Below, one piece after another: positions 34,529 to 40,647 of a DNA stretch of 40,647 nucleotides (its first letter is position 1; the number at the start of each line of letters is the position of its first letter). The translations under genes and the position numbers were made by a program. This DNA is from Lachnospiraceae bacterium (GTDB lineage: Bacteria > Bacillota > Clostridia > Lachnospirales > Lachnospiraceae): contig CAAGRP010000090.1 of the NCBI GenBank assembly GCA_900772685.1, forward strand, positions 1 to 40,647, written 5' to 3'. Below the pieces are notes generated by a model, which saw nothing but the letters and a program-made list of their open reading frames with translations, searched no databases and had not been told where the DNA came from.

Positions 34529-35482
34529 ATGAAATCAAAAACTTCTTCACCTGACGCCGGGCAAAGGTCCGACAAACAGGTTGCAATGCGCGTATCGGCG
34601 ATCAGCATAACCGTCAACGTGCTTTTATCACTGTTCAAGCTGGCAGCCGGTATCCTGGCAAGATCAGGCGCAATGATATCCGATGCAGTTCATTCCGCCT
34701 CGGATGTGTTCAGTACATTTATCGTTATGATAGGTGTAACGGCTGCAGAAAAAAAATCTGACAAGGAGCATCCGTACGGTCATGACAGGCTGGAATGCGA
34801 AGCCTCGATTATTTTGGCCGTGGTGCTCGCGATAACAGGCGCGGGTATCGGCTATGCCGGTATAAAAAAGATCATGGCAGGAAACTACGGAGACCTGCAG
34901 ATACCGGGCTTGCTTGCGCTTATTGCCGCCATCGTCTCTATCATTGTAAAAGAATGGATGTACTGGTTCACCCGTATAGCTGCCAAGAAAATACATTCGG
35001 GTGCTCTTATGGCAGATGCATGGCATCATCGTTCGGATGCGCTCTCTTCCATCGGCTCCTTCGCCGGTATATTGGGAGCAAGAATGGGCTTTCCAATCCT
35101 TGATCCTATCGCCAGCATCGTTATCTGTATTTTCATTGAAAAGGCAGCTTTAAATATCTTTAACGATGCAATGGATAAAATGGTCGATAAGTCCTGCCCT
35201 GACGATGTTATAGACGAAATGAGGAGCGCAATCCTCTCTAACAAGCAGGTTCTCGCAATAGATGTTCTTCGTACAAGGCTTTTCGGTTCAAAAATATATG
35301 TCGAGATCGAGATCTCGGTCAACGGAAATGATACGCTTATAGAAGCCCACAAGGTTGCGGAAGCTGTTCATAAAAACATAGAAGCCAGCTTCCCGGCTGT
35401 AAAGCATTGCATGGTCCATGTTAACCCGATGACTGTTCCTAAGGTTGAGGCGAAAGATACTCAAACAGCGAAAAACAATTAA
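34529..35482 (+). CDS. Cation diffusion facilitator (CDF) metal efflux transporter
   Basis: This 317-residue protein has about six helices followed by a cytoplasmic metal-binding domain (about 215-305). Metal-site motifs are SDAVHSASD in helix 2 and DAWHHRSDALSS in helix 5, with HPYGHDRLE between them. It exports Zn2+, Fe2+, Mn2+ or a similar ion in exchange for protons. The HxxxD residues fit the broad Zn/Fe group; the true ion cannot be told. The ribosome site ACGAGGA precedes the ATG. The leader has a possible attenuator, which would fit control by the metal. Confidence 0.93.
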   Translation: MKSKTSSPDAGQRSDKQVAMRVSAISITVNVLLSLFKLAAGILARSGAMISDAVHSASDVFSTFIVMIGVTAAEKKSDKEHPYGHDRLECEASIILAVVLAITGAGIGYAGIKKIMAGNYGDLQIPGLLALIAAIVSIIVKEWMYWFTRIAAKKIHSGALMADAWHHRSDALSSIGSFAGILGARMGFPILDPIASIVICIFIEKAALNIFNDAMDKMVDKSCPDDVIDEMRSAILSNKQVLAIDVLRTRLFGSKIYVEIEISVNGNDTLIEAHKVAEAVHKNIEASFPAVKHCMVHVNPMTVPKVEAKDTQTAKNN

Positions 35483-35492
35483 CTATCTATAT

Positions 35493-35547
35493 AAAAGACA
35501 GGTTCAGATGTGTTGAACAAATTCAAGCATCCGTTCCTGTCTTTTTT
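35493..35547 (+). terminator. Terminator of the CDF gene
   Basis: AAAAGACAGG (35493-35502) pairs perfectly with CCTGTCTTTT (35536-35545). The loop holds a further GATG / CATC pair, and a T-run follows. Confidence 0.88.
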
Positions 35548-35595
35548 AATGTACAGTTTTTCATATACCTTTATACATGTAAAAGTTATACATTC

Positions 35596-35760
35596 AAGTC
35601 GAACACATGCGAGGCTAAGTGCATGATTCTATACATATTCCACTTAGAATCACTGCGCATACTCGTAGAGCGGTTATCTCAGTCGAAGATTGAATCCCTA
35701 CTGAGATAATTTTGAAAGCAACTCACCACTTATAGAAGTTAGAATCTTCTCAACTGAGAT
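35596..35760 (+). ncRNA. Structured RNA, copy B (family not identified)
   Basis: This region aligns with copy A at 642-816. The shared blocks are AAGTCGAAC (35596-35604), GCATACTCG (35657-35665), the 10-bp stem TTATCTCAGT / ACTGAGATAA (35674-35683 with 35700-35709) and TCACCACTTATAG (35723-35735). Before the second block, ATGCG pairs with CGCAT around an inner stem in which AGTG-ATTCT pairs with AGAATCACT. A second ACTGAGAT (35753-35760) can compete for the 5' half of the 10-bp stem. TATACA (35587-35592) may be a -10 box. It lies between the CDF terminator and the Nudix remnant, so it is either free-standing or a leader. Confidence 0.6.
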
Positions 35761-35854
35761 GACTCAGATTAGAAAAAAGCTGTCTTTATCTACCATTTAT
35801 CATGTGAAACATAGTATAATGACCGGTAGCATCATTTTAAAAGGAGACGCAATT

Positions 35855-36142
35855 TTGAAAACGATCAAAGTTGTTGCCGCGATAATCCGTGATAAAGACA
35901 GAATATTTGCTACCGAACGCGGCTATGGCGAATACAAGGGCCGGTGGGAATTTCCCGATTTCCATCTTTCGATGGACTGTTTCTGGTGTAATATCATCAG
36001 CGGAGACCTTATGTTAAAGGAGCATGAAGCCGCCAGATGGCTGACATCTGAATCTCTTTATGATGTAAACTGGCTTCCTGCAGATAAGTCATTGATTCCA
36101 AAAATAAAAAAGAAATTACAGGAGGTCCACCATGGATGTTAA
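35855..36142 (+). pseudogene. Nudix hydrolase remnant lacking the Nudix box
   Basis: Translation would start at TTG, with AAAGGAG about eight bases upstream. The 95 residues begin like MutT-type (deoxy)nucleoside triphosphate pyrophosphohydrolases (KTIKVVAAIIRDKDRIFATERGYGEYKGRWEFP) and end like them (FHLSMDCFWC...EHEAARWLTSESLYDVNWLPADKSLIPKI). The middle, from the Gly-Gly after EFP through the whole Nudix box, is missing in frame, about 35-40 residues. The catalytic Glu residues are therefore gone and it cannot be an active hydrolase. The stop overlaps the next gene by 11 bases. Confidence 0.8.
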
Positions 36143-36686
36143 GGTGATCCGCTCAAATAGAAAAACCGTAGCTATCAGTGTTAATTCCGATCTGAGTGTT
36201 ACGGTTAAAGCTCCGCAAGGCGTTTCGGAAAAAGATATATACAGGATCCTTGAAGAAAAAAGGGCATGGATATGTACGCACCTTGAGCAGGTCAAAAGAG
36301 ACAAGGCCAGATATGAATCGTCAGGTGCAAAGAAGCTGACCTATGAAGATATAAATATGCTCGCCGACAAGGCTATAGATGTTATTCCCAAAAGGGCTGC
36401 ATATTATGCCCCCATTATCGGCGTCACCTACGGACGTATAACGATCCGCAATCAGAAAACCAGATGGGGCAGTTGCAGTGCCAAAGGAAATCTGAACTTT
36501 AACTGTCTTCTAATGCTGGCACCTCCCAAGGTGCTTGACTATGTTGTGGTCCACGAGCTGTGTCACCGAAAAGAAATGAACCATTCCAAGGCATTCTGGA
36601 CGGAGGTTGAAAAGGTGATGCCGGATTATAAAGAGGCTGTCAGATGGTTGAAGGAAGAGGGCAGTCTGATAATGCAGCGGCTGTAA
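36132..36686 (+). CDS. YgjP-like M48-type metallopeptidase
   Basis: GGAGG lies just before the ATG, inside the end of the Nudix remnant. The 184 residues show the DUF45/YgjP pattern: RKTVAISVNSDLSVTVKAP at the N-terminus, KTRWGSCSAKGNLNFN at about 109-124 and the zinc site HELCH (His141, Glu142, His145) with His151 in MNHSKAFW. The length is slightly short for the family (about 230). Such proteins are often encoded within or beside type I restriction-modification loci, as seems the case here. The cellular substrate is unknown. Confidence 0.88.
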   Translation: MDVKVIRSNRKTVAISVNSDLSVTVKAPQGVSEKDIYRILEEKRAWICTHLEQVKRDKARYESSGAKKLTYEDINMLADKAIDVIPKRAAYYAPIIGVTYGRITIRNQKTRWGSCSAKGNLNFNCLLMLAPPKVLDYVVVHELCHRKEMNHSKAFWTEVEKVMPDYKEAVRWLKEEGSLIMQRL

Positions 36687-36755
36687 TATTTAGTTAAACC
36701 ATATAAGCTCGTTTATATATCGCGGTGCGCTTTTCGTTATTCGAACACTCGAAAC

Positions 36756-36815
36756 GATACAAAAAGTATCAATTGTCCCAGTTTTATTGACCATTTTGGA
36801 ACATGATGATAGAAT
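36756..36815 (+). promoter_or_regulatory. Promoter of the ATPase/TOPRIM genes with inverted repeats
   Basis: TTGACC (36787-36792) and TAGAAT (36810-36815) are 17 bases apart, about 40 bases before the start at 36854. GATAC / GTATC (36756-36770) lies upstream. TGTCCCA (36774-36780) and TGGAACA (36797-36803) form a one-mismatch inverted repeat around the -35 box, a possible operator. Confidence 0.65.
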
Positions 36816-36853
36816 AATCTTGTGATATAAACACATAAATGGAGAGGTGTATC

Positions 36854-38245
36854 ATGAGAAAAGGTTGCGTAAGAATAGAAAAAATAGAGATTGAAAACTT
36901 CAAAAACGTTAAAAATGGTCATATCATCTTGAAAAACAACCGAAAAAACTATAAATCAAGCATTCTTGGAATATATGGTCAGAACGGCTCCGGTAAGACA
37001 GCATTAATAGATGCAATTATGCTGTTAAAACTTGCTCTTTGCGGACAGGTTATTCCACCGCAGTATGCAGATTACATTCATGTGGATGCAGAAAATGCAA
37101 AGCTGAAATTTGAACTTTCTGTAGAAGATCCCGAAAACGGAACAGCATATGTTACTGTGTATGAATTCAAAATTAGAAAAGAGCAAAATGATAGCACTTC
37201 AAATCTATCCGAATCAGAAAATACTAAAGCTGTAATTTATGACGAAATACTCAGCAGTTCTTACACACACGATAATAATAAATACAGAATGTCCACTCTT
37301 ATCAACACAAATGCTAAGGGTGCATTCTCGCCAAGAAATAAATACCAGGAGTTTGTCGGTAAAGATAAGGAACTTGCAACAAGCCTTGAAGTTGCAAAAC
37401 GTCTTGCGTCTGCGACTTCAAGATCATTTATTTTCTCAAAAGAACTTTTGTCAGTAATAAAAGAAAATTGCAAGCAACCGATTTATATCGATCTTATTGA
37501 GCTGATGGTACAATATGGAAATTTCGAACTGTTTGTAATTAATACTCAAAATAACGGACTTATTACAATGAATGCCCTTCCCCTGGCATTTAAATACGAA
37601 AACGAAAATTCAGGCGTTGCTGGAAACATCATGCTTCCGCTTGACGAGGCAGCAACAATACCGAAAGAAGCTGCAGAGTTAATTGAAGAGATCATCCCAA
37701 ATATGAATATGGTCCTTACTCAAATCGTTCCAGGACTTACTATCAGTATGTACAACTTTGGTCCGCAGGTATTGAAAAACGGAAATATCGGATGCCGGGT
37801 TCAGCTAATGTCTAAGAAAAACAGTAAAGAAATCCCTTTGCGTTATGAATCTGATGGTATTAAAAAAATCGTATCCATCTTACAGCTTCTTATCGTTGTT
37901 TATAATAAGCCTTCCATTACAGTAGCAATCGGCGAGCTTGATTCAGGAGTGTTTGAATACCTGCTAGGCGAACTACTCAGAATAATTTCCGAAAAAGGCA
38001 AGGGGCAATTAATCTTTACTTCACACAATCTGCGTCCATTGGAAACTTTAGATCGTGGATTTATTGCATTCACCACAACAAATCCGGAAAATCGTTACTT
38101 GAGAATGACTAATGTAAAAGAGAACAATAATTTAAGAGATTTCTATTACAGAGATATCGTTCTGGGTGAACAGAACGAAGTAATTTACGAACCTACAAAC
38201 AACTATGAAATAGCACTGGCATTTAGAGAGGCTGGTGAAATGTAG
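36854..38245 (+). CDS. AAA-family ATPase of a two-gene defence-like module
   Basis: The ATG at 36854 is preceded by GGAGAGG. The 463 residues form an SMC/OLD-like ATPase: an opening IEKIEIENFKNVKNG, Walker A GQNGSGKT (42-49), a long helical middle, signature YESDGIKKIVSILQLL, Walker B VAIGELDSG and the H-loop FTSHNLRPLETL. The Asp usual before the catalytic Glu in Walker B is Gly here. The gene overlaps the TOPRIM gene by one base. ATPase plus TOPRIM pairs are known as phage defence systems (AbiL, PARIS, OLD and Gabija types). Which type this is cannot be settled by eye. Confidence 0.85.
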   Translation: MRKGCVRIEKIEIENFKNVKNGHIILKNNRKNYKSSILGIYGQNGSGKTALIDAIMLLKLALCGQVIPPQYADYIHVDAENAKLKFELSVEDPENGTAYVTVYEFKIRKEQNDSTSNLSESENTKAVIYDEILSSSYTHDNNKYRMSTLINTNAKGAFSPRNKYQEFVGKDKELATSLEVAKRLASATSRSFIFSKELLSVIKENCKQPIYIDLIELMVQYGNFELFVINTQNNGLITMNALPLAFKYENENSGVAGNIMLPLDEAATIPKEAAELIEEIIPNMNMVLTQIVPGLTISMYNFGPQVLKNGNIGCRVQLMSKKNSKEIPLRYESDGIKKIVSILQLLIVVYNKPSITVAIGELDSGVFEYLLGELLRIISEKGKGQLIFTSHNLRPLETLDRGFIAFTTTNPENRYLRMTNVKENNNLRDFYYRDIVLGEQNEVIYEPTNNYEIALAFREAGEM

Positions 38246-38934
38246 TGGCAAAACGAAAAATCGTCTTTGTAATTGTAGAGGGTCCATCTGACGACGAAGC
38301 ATTAGGTGTCCTTTTTTCAAAAATCTATGATAAAGATTCTGTCTATGTTCACATCATTCACGGTGATATAACTACTCAGACAGGAGTCACATCTGCCAAT
38401 ATTGTATCAAAGGTCGGAAATTGTATAAGACATTATGCTACGCAAAATCATTACAGAGCATCTGATTTTAAGGACATCATTCATATTATAGATATGGATG
38501 ATGCTTATATTCCGGATTCAGCAATAAAAAAAGACGAAACTGCTGTAAAACCTTTTTACAGCACTAATAAAATACACTCTGCAAATCCAGAGGCAATCAT
38601 TAACAGGAATGTCAGAAAGCGCGAAAATATCGATCGTCTGAAATCCACAGGACATATCTGGAAACTTCCGTATGGAATTTATTACATGTCCTGCAACCTG
38701 GATCATGCTTTATACGGGAAACTCAACAGCTCAGATGAAGAAAAGGAAAAAGACGCATATCTCTTCGCCAAAAGATACCGGAACGATATTTCTGGATTTA
38801 TAAAGTACATAAAAGAATCAGATTTTTCAACAGGTTCTGATTACAAAGAATCATGGGATTACATCACAAAAGATCTGCACTCATTAGAACGACATACTAA
38901 TCTTGGTTTGTGTTTTAACGAATCTGCTAATTAA
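38245..38934 (+). CDS. TOPRIM-domain protein (RloB/AbiLii or AriB-like)
   Basis: It starts at GTG overlapping the ATPase stop by one base. The 229 residues show a TOPRIM fold: FVIVEGPSDDEAL with Glu12, then HIIDMDDAY with Asp83 and Asp85. The rest is charged and helical, with no further motif that I recognise. In related pairs this protein is the nuclease or toxin held inactive by the ATPase until phage infection. RloB-like and DUF4435 proteins are the closest fits. It lies 65 bases before hsdM in the same direction. Confidence 0.82.
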   Translation: MAKRKIVFVIVEGPSDDEALGVLFSKIYDKDSVYVHIIHGDITTQTGVTSANIVSKVGNCIRHYATQNHYRASDFKDIIHIIDMDDAYIPDSAIKKDETAVKPFYSTNKIHSANPEAIINRNVRKRENIDRLKSTGHIWKLPYGIYYMSCNLDHALYGKLNSSDEEKEKDAYLFAKRYRNDISGFIKYIKESDFSTGSDYKESWDYITKDLHSLERHTNLGLCFNESAN

Positions 38935-38999
38935 AAATGCAATTAAGAATTAAAACAGTAAAAAGATAACTTCTTACATAAATAGGGAGAACAGACAAC

Positions 39000-40502
39000 A
39001 TGGTTACAGGTGAATTAAAAAATAAAATAGACAGTTTATGGGAAATCTTCTGGACCGGCGGATTAACAAACCCGTTAGAGGTAATTGAACAGATGACATA
39101 TCTGATGTTCATACGCGATCTCGATGATTCAGATAATCTTCATGCAAAGGAAGCAACCATGCTAGGACTTCCACATAAAAGCATATTTGCTGATGAAGTA
39201 CAGATCGGAGACCGTACTATTGCAGGCAACCAACTGAAATGGAGTGTATTCCATGATTTTCCCGCTTCAAAAATGTACAGCACAATGCAGGAATGGGTAT
39301 TTCCATTTATCAAAAACCTCCACGGTGATAAAGACAGCGCATATTCTAAATATATGAACGATGCTATCTTTAAAGTACCCACACCATTGATGCTTGATAA
39401 AATCGTCACTGCAATGGATGCCATTTATGATCAGATGGCTCAATTGAAATCTGCTGACACGAGAGGAGATGTGTACGAATATCTCCTTTCAAAACTTGCA
39501 ACAGCAGGCGTGAATGGTCAGTTCCGCACACCCAGACATATTATTCGTATGATGGTGGAAATGATGGATCCGAAAGCCGATGAGATTATATGCGACCCAG
39601 CATGCGGCACATCCGGTTTCCTTGTATCTGCAAGTGAATATTTAAAAGAAGAAAAAAAAGAGGAAGTATTCTTTAATAAGCACAATAAAAATCATTATAT
39701 GAACCATATGTTTCACGGATTTGATATGGACCGAACCATGCTTCGAATCGGTGCCATGAACATGATGACACACGGTGTTGATAACCCTTATATCGAGTAT
39801 CGAGATAGTCTGTCAGATCAGAATCCGGACAAAGATAAATACAGTTTAATCCTTGCAAATCCTCCGTTTAAAGGAAGTCTTGATTACGACTCCGTAAGTG
39901 CGGATCTGCTTAAAGTATGCAAAACAAAAAAGACAGAATTATTATTCCTAGCCTTATTTGTCCGCATGCTTAAAGTCGGCGGCCGCTGTGCATGTATCGT
40001 TCCCGACGGAGTATTATTTGGTTCTTCAAAGGCTCACAAAGATATCCGTAAGGCAATAGTTGAAGAAAATCGACTTGAAGCTGTTATTTCTATGCCTTCC
40101 GGCGTCTTCAAACCATATGCCGGAGTATCTACTGCTATTCTGATCTTCACCAAGACCGGACACGGCGGAACGGACAATGTATGGTTCTATGACATGAAGG
40201 CTGACGGCTTCAGTTTAGATGACAAGCGAAGCGAAACAAATGAAAATGATATTCCGGATATCATTGAACGTTTCAAAAACCTTGATAAAGAGATTGAAAG
40301 AAAACGAACCGACCAAAGCTTCCTTGTATCCAAACGGGAAATTGCAGATAATGATTATGATCTGAGTATCAATAAATACAAAGAAGTAGAATATGTAACA
40401 GTAGAGTATCCGCCAACTCAGGAAATAATTGCTGACCTTCGCGAATTGGAGACGCAAATCAGCAGGGAAATGGATGAGTTGGAGAAGTTATTGGGGTTAT
40501 AA
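39000..40502 (+). CDS. hsdM: Type I restriction-modification system, methylase subunit HsdM
   Basis: This 500-residue protein has an N-terminal helical domain (about 5-145), then an N6-adenine methylase domain with SAM motif I DPACGTSGFL (199-208) and catalytic motif IV NPPF (287-290). A C-terminal coiled coil (about 475-498) should contact HsdS. It methylates adenine in a site set by HsdS to protect host DNA. The length is normal. GGGAGAA precedes the ATG. HsdS and HsdR are expected downstream, outside the window. Confidence 0.95.
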   Translation: MVTGELKNKIDSLWEIFWTGGLTNPLEVIEQMTYLMFIRDLDDSDNLHAKEATMLGLPHKSIFADEVQIGDRTIAGNQLKWSVFHDFPASKMYSTMQEWVFPFIKNLHGDKDSAYSKYMNDAIFKVPTPLMLDKIVTAMDAIYDQMAQLKSADTRGDVYEYLLSKLATAGVNGQFRTPRHIIRMMVEMMDPKADEIICDPACGTSGFLVSASEYLKEEKKEEVFFNKHNKNHYMNHMFHGFDMDRTMLRIGAMNMMTHGVDNPYIEYRDSLSDQNPDKDKYSLILANPPFKGSLDYDSVSADLLKVCKTKKTELLFLALFVRMLKVGGRCACIVPDGVLFGSSKAHKDIRKAIVEENRLEAVISMPSGVFKPYAGVSTAILIFTKTGHGGTDNVWFYDMKADGFSLDDKRSETNENDIPDIIERFKNLDKEIERKRTDQSFLVSKREIADNDYDLSINKYKEVEYVTVEYPPTQEIIADLRELETQISREMDELEKLLGL

Positions 40503-40554
40503 ATTCAAGGTTTGTCAAATTGGAAAATTAGAATTATGAAAGGAGAGTTTGCTT

Positions 40555-40647
40555 ATGGGACAGATAGCAAATCAAATGGCATTAGAATTATTTTTTAAGA
40601 TTAAAGAGCGAATAAAAGAAAAAAAGAAGCAAAAACAAGACAATAAA
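40555..40647 (+). CDS. Start of an unknown gene (cut by window edge)
   Basis: AAAGGAGAG lies a suitable distance before an ATG at 40555, 52 bases after hsdM. The first 31 residues are a short hydrophobic-charged helix followed by a Lys-rich stretch (KERIKEKKKQKQ). I recognise no family. It could be a small protein of the restriction locus; hsdS does not normally begin in this way. Confidence 0.55.
   Translation, partial: MGQIANQMALELFFKIKERIKEKKKQKQDNK

Noticed and set aside
36737..36922. Minus-strand frame of 61 codons over the ATPase start
   Set aside because: It overlaps the promoter and the start of the ATPase gene and has no ribosome site.

Overview
The window looks like a chromosomal segment of a strict anaerobe of the Lachnospiraceae (Clostridia), close to the Butyrivibrio, Coprococcus or Roseburia type. 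This rests on gene content and not on a 16S gene: a CD1871A-type CXXC micro-protein with its 4Fe-4S partner, a ferredoxin-dependent indolepyruvate oxidoreductase cluster, a MetH without its reactivation domain, a Wzm/Wzt-like exporter, an MMPL permease with an xxxLxxG-heptad lipoprotein, TTG and GTG starts, and strong AAGGAGG-like ribosome sites.

Layout. 1-2770: a PucR-family regulator (cut by the window edge), a structured RNA and a two-component system. 2860-5164: a small redox module (CXXC peptide, polyferredoxin-like membrane protein, TlpA-like lipoprotein). 5170-5456: a nested inverted-repeat element. 5459-13128, minus strand: acyl-CoA synthetase, iorA, iorB, paaK, ACT protein and an NhaC-family antiporter, read as one arylacetate / aromatic amino acid unit. 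13219-14013: a truncated tyrosine recombinase. 14369-17688: metF-metH. 17809-18141: a stand-alone PucR-type DNA-binding domain. 18266-22800: potABCD. 22946-23374: an acidic membrane protein. 23547-23898: four tRNA genes. 24060-26932: a Lit-like membrane protein, an ABC-2 exporter and an unknown anchored protein. 27053-28003: YbjQ and a HAD hydrolase. 28162-33510: a TetR-controlled MMPL/lipoprotein operon. 33567-34112: a Cys-rich anchored protein. 34529-35482: a CDF metal transporter. 35596-36686: a second copy of the structured RNA, a Nudix remnant lacking its Nudix box, and a YgjP-like metallopeptidase. 36854-40647: an AAA ATPase, a TOPRIM protein and hsdM, the start of a defence locus that runs off the end and reads more AT-rich than the rest.

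The patterns that ordinary annotation would miss are these. First, a promoter followed at once by a terminator-like hairpin occurs twice with near-identical sequence and spacing (814-890 minus, 17695-17771 plus), each time upstream of a PucR-family gene. Second, two diverged copies of one structured RNA (642-816 and 35596-35760) share an identical 10-bp stem and several identical loop blocks. Third, an ATPase/TOPRIM pair of the AbiL/PARIS/OLD general type is joined to a type I methylase. Fourth, two TetR-type operators bracket the MMPL promoter. All family assignments come from reading motifs; no search was run.
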